Below, in pieces: positions 36,289-45,171 of a stretch of 46,868 bases of DNA. Numbering within the stretch: position 1 is the first letter of the stretch; the number at the start of each line of letters is the position of its first letter. This DNA is from Bacillus spongiae (GTDB taxonomy: Bacteria; Bacillota; Bacilli; Bacillales; Bacillaceae_K). The stretch covers positions 1-46,868 of the forward strand of contig NZ_JBBAXC010000024.1 in assembly GCF_037120725.1 (NCBI RefSeq), in the 5' to 3' direction. The translations under genes were made by a program, and so were the position numbers. Below the pieces are notes generated by a model, which saw nothing but the letters and a program-made list of their open reading frames with translations, did no database searches and was not told where the DNA came from.

Positions 36289-36466
36289 GGATATCCCCTC
36301 CATTTATACATCCTTTATACTTCCTTTAGTCCAATGTCATTCATACCTACTTGCAGTAAAAAGTATGTCTGCGATTGTTTCATTTGTATTCAAATAGAAT
36401 GCGTCCATATCCAAAATATTCTAGCGAAAGAAAAGTGAATTCTAGAAATATAGATAATTGTTTAAA

Positions 36467-36503
36467 GAGCATGTTTGGATTAATGATTAATCCAAACATG
36501 TTC
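36467..36503. terminator. long perfect hairpin, possible terminator
   Basis: GCATGTTTGGATTAAT (36469-36484) pairs with ATTAATCCAAACATG (36486-36500) around one base. Neither flank has a strong T run. Confidence 0.5.
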
Positions 36504-36847
36504 TTAATTCTTGACCAAAGAGTATATTAACTTTATTTTATGTTGAATTCCTCAGGATTAGATTAAGGTATGTATCCTGCTGTTTACTTAATCTCTGATA
36601 CACTAAATATAACACTAACAGAATCTTGATATTTTAAGTTATATCCTATTCCCCCAGATTCAACATTTGATTCATCCTTTACATAATCGTAGCTTTCATC
36701 AAATATCTGAAATTCATAGACTGTATCGAATAGTATATACTTCCCAGTTGAACATTAAGAAGAAGGTAGAGTAAAACGAAAGTATTTAATAGAGCAATTA
36801 AAAAATATAGGTGTCGAGCTAGAATAGATGTAAATGAATATGGTGAT

Positions 36848-36880
36848 TATTCCTTATTTTGTTGAATAAGGAATTTTTTA
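36848..36880 (+). terminator. terminator of a lost plus-strand gene
   Basis: ATTCCTTATT (36849-36858) pairs with AATAAGGAAT (36865-36874), followed by TTTTTA. Confidence 0.75.
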
Positions 36881-36933
36881 TTCCGAATTCCTAACCAGAA
36901 AAATGTAAACGAATTTCGTTGTAGTGAACGATA

Positions 36934-36956
36934 AAGCCCACTTCAAGTGGGTTTTT
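36934..36956 (+). terminator. hairpin terminator
   Basis: CCCACTT pairs with AAGTGGG at 36938-36951, followed by TTTTTG. No intact gene directly precedes it. Confidence 0.65.
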
Positions 36957-37295
36957 GATTGCTTATAAATGTACCATTTTAAAAAAAAACCCTTAAACCT
37001 TTGTGTTATGCTTGTATTTTGAGAGAGTTTCATGCTATTTTCAATCTTCGATTTTCGCATAATGATAAGGGGATACTTTATAGACCGTTTCTGATGCCCC
37101 TATTCTGGAACAAGAAAAACACCCAGCAAATATTTCAACAGGATGTTTGCTCAATAATAAAAAATAGAAAGTGCCTTGTTGTGTTTTTTGAATCTGTTTA
37201 CTTGGAAATATTTTGCTTTATATTATGCGTATTCGAACTGTTACTTTCAATTGTTTGACTGTAATGAAGTGTCCAAAGGGAGAATCATTGAATCT

Positions 37296-37317
37296 TATAA
37301 TGATGACATACGTATGT
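37296..37317 (+). promoter_or_regulatory. -10 element overlapped by a palindromic operator
   Basis: TATAAT at 37296-37301 is followed by the perfect 12-bp palindrome ACATACGTATGT (37306-37317), which would cover the transcription start. It lies 38 bases before the GTG of the membrane protein gene. No good -35 hexamer is seen at normal spacing. A TetR- or PadR-like repressor is plausible. Confidence 0.5.
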
Positions 37318-37354
37318 AATACTAAAGGGTTCTTTTAGGAATGGAGGGGAAAAG

Positions 37355-37927
37355 GTGGATCGTCATGAGTTGCGTGAACTAAGAAAGTATCAATATTTTA
37401 TGTTAAATAGTAGCTACTTGATTGGTTTAGGAATATTGTTTGGTACGGTATATTTAGGCAGTTCTTTAAAAGTGTTGTTTATTATAGCTTTATTCTTTAG
37501 TTTATTTCAACTTGTTTTTTTTCTCTATAAGAAAGAGCCGTTCACATTCTTTTCAAAGAAGCAAAAAAGGATATTAGAGTATGAGAAAGAAAAATTGGGG
37601 GCTGAAGAGTGGAAAAAACAACAACGGGTGCAGTTTATCAGTATAATCGTACTTATTTTGGTGCTGGCTTATAACGCTAACACCCTTACTGAATTTGATT
37701 GGATATGGTTACAAGAGACAGATTTCTTCGTTTTTATCACTGTGACGTCACTATTATTAGGAATATTGTTGAACCTCACCACCATGATTCGAAACCGCAA
37801 GCTAGATCGTATGGATCAATATTCATTGAAAGGGTTTACGGTCAACCAACTAGTGATAGCCGTTGCCATTGCGATGATGTTTAGTTTCGGGATGATGTGG
37901 TTCATCATTTCGTTAGTTATGAGGTAA
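37355..37927 (+). CDS. membrane protein linked to the two-component system
   Basis: The 190-residue protein starts at GTG 37355 behind GGAGGGG. Its hydrophobic segments lie near 17-35 and 38-56, then near 93-108, 125-143 and 167-187. A charged cytoplasmic stretch (KKQKRILEYEKEKLGAEEWK) separates the first pair from the rest. I do not recognise a family. The kinase gene begins about 55 bases downstream on the same strand, so it may be an accessory sensor or the first gene of that operon. Confidence 0.6.
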   Translation: MDRHELRELRKYQYFMLNSSYLIGLGILFGTVYLGSSLKVLFIIALFFSLFQLVFFLYKKEPFTFFSKKQKRILEYEKEKLGAEEWKKQQRVQFISIIVLILVLAYNANTLTEFDWIWLQETDFFVFITVTSLLLGILLNLTTMIRNRKLDRMDQYSLKGFTVNQLVIAVAIAMMFSFGMMWFIISLVMR

Positions 37928-37982
37928 TGAAATATTTCCATTGACGTTTCTTCCATTCTTTGGTTAGGTTGAAGGAGGGGGG

Positions 37983-39085
37983 ATGTTAATGGTTTTTTTT
38001 TAATTAAGTTTGCCTTTCTTACGGTGATGTGGGTGGCTTTTCTATATCCGTATTGGCAAACGGATGTGCTTGCTTATTTATTATTTGGTTATGCTCTCTT
38101 TTTAATAGTTTACTTTTTTATGCCATTAACAAAATATAAGCTTGTGCTTTATTTCGCGTTACATATAATTCTATCATTGATCTTATGGATAGCTTCAGTT
38201 GATTCGTTTTCATCTCTCCTTCCTCTCTTTTTATTCATACTGCTAGAAGCCGTTTTTCAGCTAAGAGTAAAAGCATTTAGAATGTTCGTTTTAGCGACAA
38301 GCCTTATCATTTTAGCTTTTGTCTATTATTGGCAGCTATTTTCGGTTACATGGCTTTTTATCCTTATGCTCTATTTCTTTCTTTCGATTGTTGTAAACCA
38401 TTCTTTTTATGACATTCGTCAATCGAGAGAACTATATTCCCACCTATTAGACGAGTATCGTCAATTGAAACGCCGAACACTTGAAAATGAAAAAACAGCT
38501 CGATTAGAAGAGCGAACGAGAATTGCCAGAGAGATTCATGACTCGGTGGGACACAAGTTAACCGCATTGTTAATGCAAATCGAAATCGTAATGGAATCAA
38601 AGGATATTTCGGTTGTAAACAGCTTAAAATCGTTGGCGAAAGAAAGCTTAGAAGAGACGAGAGAAGCTGTAAAAACGTTACAATCTGAAGAGGTCGAAGG
38701 GATTTCCTCTGTCATTGAATTAATCAGAAAGCTAGAATCAGAAAACCATGTATCAGTTGTGCTTACCACGAAGCAAGGAGTTCTTTCCGTTAAGTTAAGC
38801 GCCAGACAAAGTATTGTCTTATATAGAGTTATCCAAGAATCGTTAACGAATGCGATGAAGCATTCCCACTCACGAAAAATAGACGTGTTATTAGGCAGAA
38901 CAGCAATAGGAGATATTGAGGTAACTGTCAAAAATATGTTAGTGGAAAAAGTCCCATTTCAATTTGGTTTCGGCTTGACTAATATGAAAGGAAGAGTAGA
39001 GGAAATAGAAGGGACCTTAAGGGTTTACCAAACTGAACAGGCTTTTATTGTAAACGCCACATTTCCAATAAAGGAGAGAGGATAA
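37983..39085 (+). CDS. NarL-type sensor histidine kinase (frame broken at a T9 run)
   Basis: The N-terminal half has about five or six membrane helices. HisKA_3 follows, with the phosphorylated His in RIAREIHDSVGHKLTALLMQ, and a HATPase domain with ESLTNAMKHSHSRK and GFGLTNMKGR. GAAGGAGGGGGG precedes ATG 37983, but that frame hits TAA after six codons at a run of nine T (37993-38001). With ten T it would read MLMVFFLIKFAFLTVMW straight into the kinase. The uninterrupted frame from GTG 38024 or ATG 38027 (about 353 residues) has no ribosome binding site. Overall it resembles the LnrJ/DesK group. Confidence 0.78.
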
Positions 39086-39086
39086 G

Positions 39087-39740
39087 ATGGTGAACATTTT
39101 ATTAGTAGAAGATCAAGCGATTGTACGTCAAGGGCTTAAGATCATGCTTGAGCAGGATGAAAAATTGAGGGTTGTAGCAGAAGGAGAAAATGGTCAAGAA
39201 GCAATTCAGCAATTGGAACATCATTTGATTGATCTTGTGGTAATGGATATTCGGATGCCTGTCATGAATGGATTAGAAGCAACATCAAAAATAAAACAGC
39301 GCTGGCCGCATATCAAAATCTTGATTTTAACAACATTTAATGATGATGAATATGCGATGAGAGCGTTAAAGGACGGTGCAAGTGGATTTCTTTTAAAAAC
39401 GTCTGATCGACAGCAACTTATTGGTGCTGTCCATAGTATTCTTAAAGGAGGCATGAGTATTCACGAGGAAGTGGCAGCGAAAGTCATGCCAAGATTGCTT
39501 CATCGGCCTGTGAAAAAAGAAGAAAACCTACACGAAGCGACTCGGGAATGGTCACTAACACCACGTGAATTATCCATTGTCAAATTAGTAGGAGAAGGAC
39601 AAACGAATAAAGAAATCGCGACACTACTGCACCTATCCGTTGGAACAGTGAAAAATCACCTGACTCAAATTTTACAAAAACTAGGTCTCCGTGACCGAAC
39701 ACAACTTGCTATTTTTGCAGTAAAGCAGGGGCTTGTTTAA
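39087..39740 (+). CDS. NarL/LuxR-type response regulator
   Basis: The 217-residue protein has a receiver domain with Asp54 (DLVVMDIRMPVMNGLE), acidic Glu8/Asp9 and the conserved Lys in FLLKTSD. A LuxR-type helix-turn-helix follows (LTPRELSIVKLVGEGQTNKE, then LSVGTVKNHLTQILQKLGL). It starts one base after the kinase stop codon, so the two are surely coupled. The ABC exporter 1.6 kb downstream, behind an activator-type promoter, is its likely target. Confidence 0.93.
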   Translation: MVNILLVEDQAIVRQGLKIMLEQDEKLRVVAEGENGQEAIQQLEHHLIDLVVMDIRMPVMNGLEATSKIKQRWPHIKILILTTFNDDEYAMRALKDGASGFLLKTSDRQQLIGAVHSILKGGMSIHEEVAAKVMPRLLHRPVKKEENLHEATREWSLTPRELSIVKLVGEGQTNKEIATLLHLSVGTVKNHLTQILQKLGLRDRTQLAIFAVKQGLV

Positions 39741-39825
39741 GGAGTTCAATAGGGTAAGTGTTGTTTATTTAGTTAAGAAAGCCAATTATTGTGAACGTGA
39801 CTTTGATTGACCTTTTTAATGCTTT

Positions 39826-40374
39826 TTATTCTGAATAAGGGTTTTTAATAATCCCTTCTGAAATTCCAAATTGGATAAGCTCTGTATAGGGATCTCCTGT
39901 AATTCCTAAAATTTTACAAAAGGCAGGCTCTGTCTTGTATCCTTGCTTCTTGAGTGTCATGACATTCTCTTTAAGGTAAGGAATTTTTTTTAATAGAGCC
40001 TCTTCTATCATCATATGGAGGTAGGCATATTGTTGATGGACAGGTTGAGCTTGGCCAAATAATTCAAACTCCAATTGTTGATAGATGAAATTTGCTTTAA
40101 CGATTTCTTTTCCTCTAATGACGGTCCTTTTCAATCTAAACTCATTATGATGATGGTAAAGAGAGTGGATTTGCCTTTCGAAATCGTCTAACCTTTGTAC
40201 GTTCATTATAATGTCTAAATCTGAACCTTCAATGTCTATGCCAATGGGCAGGGTCCCGCATAAAATAGGGGTATAGGAGCTCAGTTTAGTAAAAATATCA
40301 AGTTGTTTGATTACCCGATAAGCTCTCTGCTGTGTCATACTTCCCTTTTGCATTTTCTCCAAAAAATCAATCAT
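39826..40374 (-). CDS. DUF4269-like nucleotidyltransferase-fold protein
   Basis: The protein (about 182 residues) resembles the DUF4269 family: MIDFLEKMQKGSMTQQRAYR at the start, the minimal nucleotidyltransferase-like GTLPIGIDIEGSDLDIIM, and HQQYAYLHMMIEEALLKKI. The GS-x-D-x-D pattern suggests metal and nucleotide binding; no substrate is known to me. The start is uncertain: ATG 40374, ATG 40389 and TTG 40413 are in frame and none has a strong ribosome binding site. It separates the regulator from the ABC exporter. Confidence 0.68.
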   Translation of the reverse strand: MIDFLEKMQKGSMTQQRAYRVIKQLDIFTKLSSYTPILCGTLPIGIDIEGSDLDIIMNVQRLDDFERQIHSLYHHHNEFRLKRTVIRGKEIVKANFIYQQLEFELFGQAQPVHQQYAYLHMMIEEALLKKIPYLKENVMTLKKQGYKTEPAFCKILGITGDPYTELIQFGISEGIIKNPYSE

Positions 40375-40417
40375 TCTAGCACCACTCATTTCATTACAGA
40401 ATAGTTTCTTCAAACGT

Positions 40418-40451
40418 TAAAGACGTACTTCATTACGAAATACGTCTTTTT
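40418..40451 (-). terminator. hairpin between two minus-strand genes
   Basis: AAAGACGTA (40419-40427) pairs with TACGTCTTT (40440-40448). The T run is better on the plus strand, but the only gene ending here is the minus-strand acetyltransferase gene. Confidence 0.5.
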
Positions 40452-40466
40452 GTTATAGCGATTTGC

Positions 40467-40931
40467 TTAGAGAATGATCTCCATGTCTTTTCTCGTTGTT
40501 GAATATCCGAGTTTCTTATAAATTCGATAAGCGTCATCATTACTTTCAAATACACTTAATCCAATCGATTTTATATCCGCTTCTTTTAAGTTATGTTGGA
40601 ACTTCTCTAGTGTTTTATATCCATAGCCTTTGCCTCTATTAGGTTCGTCAATATAAATATGGTTCAAAAATGCGCGTTTCGTTTCTGTATTAAGTTGGTA
40701 CCAAAGTATACCGATTTTTTCATTTGAGTTAGCGTCACGTATCGTAAACAAGTATTGCCCTGAAGTACATAACCCGTCCGTAAACAGACCATCTATCATC
40801 ATTTTTGATTCTTCTAAAGCTTGTTCCATTGTAAGGTCGAAGTTTTTAACCACTTCCCTGGCATATTCAGGAATCATAAAATCTACATACTTCTTAAATT
40901 CTATTTCGTTCATTTCCATTAATGTAATCAT
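40467..40931 (-). CDS. GNAT-family N-acetyltransferase
   Basis: The 154-residue protein has the GNAT core FLNHIYIDEPNRGKGYGYKT (acetyl-CoA loop R-G-K-G-Y-G) followed by IGLSVFESNDDAYRIYKKLGY. The N-terminal arm (FMIPEYAREVVKNFDLTMEQ) resembles Bacillus acetyltransferases annotated as YjcK/YkwB-like, but I cannot name the substrate. GGGGAT precedes the ATG. Confidence 0.83.
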   Translation of the reverse strand: MITLMEMNEIEFKKYVDFMIPEYAREVVKNFDLTMEQALEESKMMIDGLFTDGLCTSGQYLFTIRDANSNEKIGILWYQLNTETKRAFLNHIYIDEPNRGKGYGYKTLEKFQHNLKEADIKSIGLSVFESNDDAYRIYKKLGYSTTRKDMEIIL

Positions 40932-41282
40932 CTAATATCCCCATTCTTCCATGTATGATGTATTTATTTTTTTATGGTTATAGAATTGGTATAAGTAAAC
41001 GAAGACATTGTATATCTAGATGATTCTTTTCATTTAAAAAGTCCACCAGTAAACGCCTTAGCTTACTAATGATACCAAGGTGTACGAAGATTCCCCATTT
41101 TAACTCTCCTTCCAAGTTAAATCGTCTTTTTTGAAACTAACATAAAGATCCATAGTAAGCAATCGGTGCGCAGGTTTTTCATAGTGAAAAACATCCCTAT
41201 AGAGTTGTTTATTCCTAGGTAGATATTAAGATACTTGAATCCGGTCAGTATGAACTCATTTTTTTGTCGAGGTGAGCTAAAA
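40932..41282. other. intergenic region upstream of the ABC operon
   Basis: No gene is seen. A hairpin GTTTTTCA/TGAAAAAC lies at 41174-41192. The promoter-proximal part is described separately. Confidence 0.4.
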
Positions 41283-41361
41283 GTGACGGAGGTCATGTGA
41301 AAGGGTTCATTTGGTGACGAAGGATAGTGATCTTTTCTATTTGTTTTCGATAAAGTATAGA
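41283..41361 (+). promoter_or_regulatory. activator-type promoter with paired direct repeats
   Basis: GTGACGGAGG (41283-41292) and GTGACGAAGG (41314-41323) are direct repeats 31 bases apart, three helical turns, and both are followed by a TGA/GTGA half. TATAGA at 41356-41361 can serve as -10 but no -35 hexamer stands at proper spacing. The layout suits a response regulator binding on one face of the helix. Confidence 0.5.
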
Positions 41362-41388
41362 TAAGAAAGCTAAAGGAAGGTGTCGTTA

Positions 41389-42321
41389 ATGATAGAAGTG
41401 GTGAACCTTACAAAGCGGTATAAACAAAATAATGTTGTTCATAACATCAACATGTACTTAGAGAGCGGAGAAACAGTTGGTTTACTCGGTCCAAACGGTG
41501 CAGGGAAATCAACGGCTATTTCGATGATTTCTTCCTTAATCACACCAACTAGTGGAGACGTCCGTCTGAATCAAGAGAGCATTTTGAAAAGGCCCGGAAA
41601 GATGAGAAAAATACTTGGGATCGTTCCTCAAGATATTGCTTTGTATTATGACCTCACGGCAAGAGAAAATTTAGAGTTCTTTGGGCGAGTTCATCGAATG
41701 AAAGGAAGGAAATTAAAAGACAAAGTAGATGAAGTCTTGGAGAAAATTGGATTGAATGACCGGCAAAAAGATGTAGTGAAAACCTTTTCAGGGGGAATGA
41801 AGCGCCGGTTAAATATAGGAGTATCTCTATTAAATAATCCTGAAATTCTCATTATGGATGAACCGACCGTCGGTATTGACCCCCAATCAAGAAATTATAT
41901 TTTAGAGACGGTTAGAAAGTTAAATAAAGAAGAAAATATGACGATTTTATACACAAGTCATTACATGGAGGAAGTCGAGTTTCTGTGTGATCGAATTTAT
42001 ATTATGGATAAAGGAGACATTATTGCTTCAGGTACAAAAGATGCAATCAAGTCCATTTTGTCTGCTGAGCAAACCATTGTGATGACCGTAGAAGCAATGG
42101 AAGAATCGTTTATTGACAAACTAAGGGAAGAGTCGGTGATTCAACGATTAACGGTTGAAGATCAAACTGTTTCAGTAGTCGTGCCGAAAGAAGTGCATCT
42201 GTTCGGAAAGTTATTTAAGATGGCAGAGGAAACGAATACGAACCTAATCTCAGTAGACGTACAAAAGCCAACGTTAGAAGATGTTTTTTTACATTTAACC
42301 GGTCGAGCATTACGGGATTAG
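41389..42321 (+). CDS. ABC transporter ATP-binding protein (LnrL-like)
   Basis: The 310-residue ATPase has Walker A GPNGAGKST at 34-42, the Q-loop PQDIALYYDLT, ABC signature FSGGMKRRLNIG near 136, Walker B EILIMDEPTVGID near 155, and the switch His in YTSHYMEEVEFL. The C-terminal extension is like that of NodI/CcmA-type drug exporters. The ATG at 41389 follows AAAGGAAGG; an in-frame GTG at 41380 overlaps that site. Two ABC-2 permeases follow, giving the same ATPase-permease-permease set and sizes as B. subtilis LnrLMN. Confidence 0.92.
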   Translation: MIEVVNLTKRYKQNNVVHNINMYLESGETVGLLGPNGAGKSTAISMISSLITPTSGDVRLNQESILKRPGKMRKILGIVPQDIALYYDLTARENLEFFGRVHRMKGRKLKDKVDEVLEKIGLNDRQKDVVKTFSGGMKRRLNIGVSLLNNPEILIMDEPTVGIDPQSRNYILETVRKLNKEENMTILYTSHYMEEVEFLCDRIYIMDKGDIIASGTKDAIKSILSAEQTIVMTVEAMEESFIDKLREESVIQRLTVEDQTVSVVVPKEVHLFGKLFKMAEETNTNLISVDVQKPTLEDVFLHLTGRALRD

Positions 42322-42333
42322 GAGGGGGAAACG

Positions 42334-43596
42334 ATGTTATGGACATTTATTCGAAAAGAGCTCTTATTATTTATCCGTAATCCACGGGAACTCTTTGTTC
42401 TTTTAGTGCTTCCCTTTTTATTAATTACGATATTAGGTCTTGCGCTCGGTGGTCTAACGAAAAGTAATGGGATTACAATTGAGGGTAAACTTGCGATTAT
42501 AGAAAATGGAATGGAACAAAAAGAATTAGAAGATTGGAAGAATAGTTTATCAAAAACGGAGTTTCCAGGTGAGGTCCAACAGGAACTCTCCCAAGCAGCG
42601 AAAACGCTTTTACCTATAACGACCTTGAAGGAAGAAGTATTGGGGGATGAGAAATTTCAGGAATATTTTAAAGTAGAAAGTCACGATATTGATGAGTTAG
42701 CTGAATTAAAAGCAGACAAAAGTTATTCTGCCATCATAGAAGTGCCTGAAGACTATACATTTCAAATGCTCAATAGTATGTTACTGAATGAAGAAGAAAC
42801 ACCAACACTGCTATTACATGTAAATGAAGGGAAGTCATTATCTTCTAATATTATAGAAGGTGTATTAAAGGACTTTCAGAAACAATACACTCTTATCACA
42901 AATTTAGGAAAAGCCAATTTAATCGATGAGAATTTTTCTCAGGCGATAAATGTTAACACGACTGTACAATCAGTGGAGGAACGGGAAACAGTCTCTTCTC
43001 TAAGCTATTATACAGTGGGAATGAGTGTCATGTTTGTACTTTACATTGCATCAAACATTAGTTCGTTTTCATATCAAGAAAAGAGAATGCACGTATTTGA
43101 TCGTATTTTGCTTGCTAATGTTTCTAAATGGACGTATATGCTTAGTATTATGTTTGCAGGCATGATTTTAACTTTTCTACAGCTTTCCATTTTATTTGGA
43201 CTTTCCGCAGTGATTTATAATGTGACATGGCCGAATTGGGTCAATTTATTTGTAATTATGGTTGCGTTAAGTTTTGCAGTCGGTGGCATCGCTGTTTTGC
43301 TAGCATCGATTAACTATCGGATGAATTCAGAGACATTTTCAAGCTTCTTTTCAACCGTACTTGTTACGATTTTTGCCTTTTTAGGAGGTAGCTTTGTACC
43401 GATTACGAATATTTCGAATTTGTTAAGTAGGATGGGAAGCTTTACACCGAATGGAGCAGGGATGGTTGCTCTTCTTCAAACATTGCAAGGTTATAGTTTG
43501 GCAGAAGTAGGGCAGCCGATTTGGACGATGACTATATTTGGTGCTGTGATGATCGTGATTGCTGTTTTTAGTTTCCCTAAAAGGGGAGGGGTATGA
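42334..43596 (+). CDS. ABC-2 type permease (LnrM-like)
   Basis: The 420-residue protein has the ABC-2 permease plan: one N-terminal helix (about 20-40), a large extracellular domain (about 45-225) and five or six C-terminal helices including LGGSFVPITNIS. It should form the membrane channel of the exporter with the next gene product. AGGAGGGGG lies upstream, 12 bases after the ATPase gene. Confidence 0.87.
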   Translation: MLWTFIRKELLLFIRNPRELFVLLVLPFLLITILGLALGGLTKSNGITIEGKLAIIENGMEQKELEDWKNSLSKTEFPGEVQQELSQAAKTLLPITTLKEEVLGDEKFQEYFKVESHDIDELAELKADKSYSAIIEVPEDYTFQMLNSMLLNEEETPTLLLHVNEGKSLSSNIIEGVLKDFQKQYTLITNLGKANLIDENFSQAINVNTTVQSVEERETVSSLSYYTVGMSVMFVLYIASNISSFSYQEKRMHVFDRILLANVSKWTYMLSIMFAGMILTFLQLSILFGLSAVIYNVTWPNWVNLFVIMVALSFAVGGIAVLLASINYRMNSETFSSFFSTVLVTIFAFLGGSFVPITNISNLLSRMGSFTPNGAGMVALLQTLQGYSLAEVGQPIWTMTIFGAVMIVIAVFSFPKRGGV

Positions 43597-44690
43597 TGAA
43601 AGGAATTTTAATTACAAAGTGTCAACTGTTTATCCGTAAACCATGGACGTTTGTCATTATGTTTTTTGTCTGTATAATGTTTGCCTATTTCATGGGGAAA
43701 GGGACTCCACAGATTTATGTTCCCGTCAAAAGTAACCTTACTGAATCGGAAACGTTGGAGCTCATGGAAGACTTACAAGCATCTGATGTATTTGTTTTTA
43801 AGGAAACCTCATTGGAAGACCTTAATAAGGCCGTAAGTGAGGGGGAGGCAGAAGCAGGTATTATATTGAACGAAGATGCCTATACCGTTATTCGGGTGAA
43901 TGAAACGCAAAACTTTAATTTAATTCAGCATTATGTTCAATCGGTCTATCAAACATATGTGCAAAAACGGGAAATCAACAACATGGCTGGTCAAGATCGG
44001 ACAGAGGAAATTGAAGAAATATTTCAAAATAGTATTGAAGACCCAATATTTACAGTGGAAAAAGAAAGCTTTCTTGGTAGTGACAGTGTTGTAATCGATG
44101 CAAAGCTACAAGGAGTTTTCGGTTTCTCGCTATTTTTCGTTCTATATACGATCGCCTATAGTGTGGTTCATATCCTTGAAGAGAAACGTGACGGTATTTG
44201 GGACAGAATCATTCTTTCACCAGTGAAAAAATGGCAAATGTATACGGCAAATCTTATATTTAGTTTTGCTCTCGGGTATTTTCAAGTATCGGCAATATTC
44301 TTGGTCTTTTACTATTTTGCAGAGGTGGATTTTTATGGAGGCTTTATTAAAACGCTGATTTTGTTAATTCCTTATGTGTTTTCAATCGTGGCTCTGTCGA
44401 TTTTATTGACATCTTTTTCAAAAACCATCCAACAATTTAATGCGTTAGTACCGTTCATCTTTGTTAGCATGGCAATGATCGGTGGTGCGTATTGGCCATT
44501 AGAAATTGTGTCTTCTGATGTTATCTTATTTATTTCAAAGCTTGTACCTGTCACATATGGAATGGAAGCGTTAAAAGGAGCGACAATTTACGGATTAGGG
44601 CTTACAGAGTTAATGATGCCCATTAGTGTGCTGACGTTAATGGGTGTCATCTTTATGGGGGTAGGGATTAATTTGATGGAGAAACGGTGA
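43593..44690 (+). CDS. ABC-2 type permease (LnrN-like)
   Basis: The 365-residue protein repeats the plan of the preceding permease: a first helix at about 18-33, an external domain, then a membrane domain from about 170 (FGFSLFFVLYTIAYSVVHIL, LLTSFSKTIQQFNALVPFIF, MIGGAYWPLEIVSS). The start ATG overlaps the previous stop codon as ATGA, which indicates translational coupling and probably a heterodimeric channel. Confidence 0.87.
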   Translation: MMKGILITKCQLFIRKPWTFVIMFFVCIMFAYFMGKGTPQIYVPVKSNLTESETLELMEDLQASDVFVFKETSLEDLNKAVSEGEAEAGIILNEDAYTVIRVNETQNFNLIQHYVQSVYQTYVQKREINNMAGQDRTEEIEEIFQNSIEDPIFTVEKESFLGSDSVVIDAKLQGVFGFSLFFVLYTIAYSVVHILEEKRDGIWDRIILSPVKKWQMYTANLIFSFALGYFQVSAIFLVFYYFAEVDFYGGFIKTLILLIPYVFSIVALSILLTSFSKTIQQFNALVPFIFVSMAMIGGAYWPLEIVSSDVILFISKLVPVTYGMEALKGATIYGLGLTELMMPISVLTLMGVIFMGVGINLMEKR

Positions 44691-44698
44691 ATAAATGC

Positions 44699-44739
44699 AA
44701 ACCTTACTGAGAGGATTTTCTTTCGGTAAGGTTATTTTT
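44699..44739 (+). terminator. terminator of the ABC operon
   Basis: AACCTTAC (44700-44707) pairs with GTAAGGTT (44726-44733), with a second helix inside, followed by ATTTTTG. Confidence 0.85.
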
Positions 44740-44890
44740 GTAAAAAAATAAAAATGAATGAATGCTCATTTTGTCTCATTGTCACTAGTTTTGAAAACCA
44801 TTGTCGAAAGGGTATCTTTCTGTAATATTTCTTGTAATAATTAATTTTGCCGTAAAAAGTAGCAATCAAAAAGGAGACATCATAAAAACT

Positions 44891-45109
44891 ATGGATGCAT
44901 TATTGAAAAAAATTGAATTGAAAAGACAAGAAATGTTGCAATTAGCCCTTCAGTTTGGTTTTTCACATGATAAAACGGTAATGTGTAGTCAAGAATTGGA
45001 CAAGTTATTAAACAAGTATCGTGCAATACAGGTGAAGCAAACATATGCAATACATTCGGATATGTTTATTAGTAAGTATAATACTCAACCGACTCATGCA
45101 GTCGTTTAA
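44891..45109 (+). CDS. Spo0E-like aspartyl-phosphate phosphatase
   Basis: The 72-residue helical-hairpin protein has the Spo0E family signature: LLKKIELKRQEMLQLALQFG, then SQELDKLLNKY with the characteristic SQELD. Such proteins dephosphorylate Spo0A-P and delay sporulation. The frame is open further upstream, but ATG 44891 gives the family length; AAGGAG lies 14 bases away, rather far. Confidence 0.83.
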   Translation: MDALLKKIELKRQEMLQLALQFGFSHDKTVMCSQELDKLLNKYRAIQVKQTYAIHSDMFISKYNTQPTHAVV

Positions 45110-45171
45110 TGAAATAGATAATGGAAGAAGGTGACAAATTGGATCACCTTCCTCGTGTCTAAAAAAGAAGC

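Larger units (their letters stand above)
36289..37295. other. region of gene relics and hairpins
   Basis: No intact gene is seen in 1 kb. A C-terminal fragment on the minus strand (stop at 36584, about 55 codons, containing FQIFDESYDYVKDESN) lacks a start. A short plus-strand tail reads EEGRVKRKYLIEQLKNIGVE and stops near 36825. Three hairpins lie at 36467-36503, 36848-36880 and 36934-36956. This is a decayed stretch between the minus-strand enzymes and the two-component locus. Confidence 0.5.
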
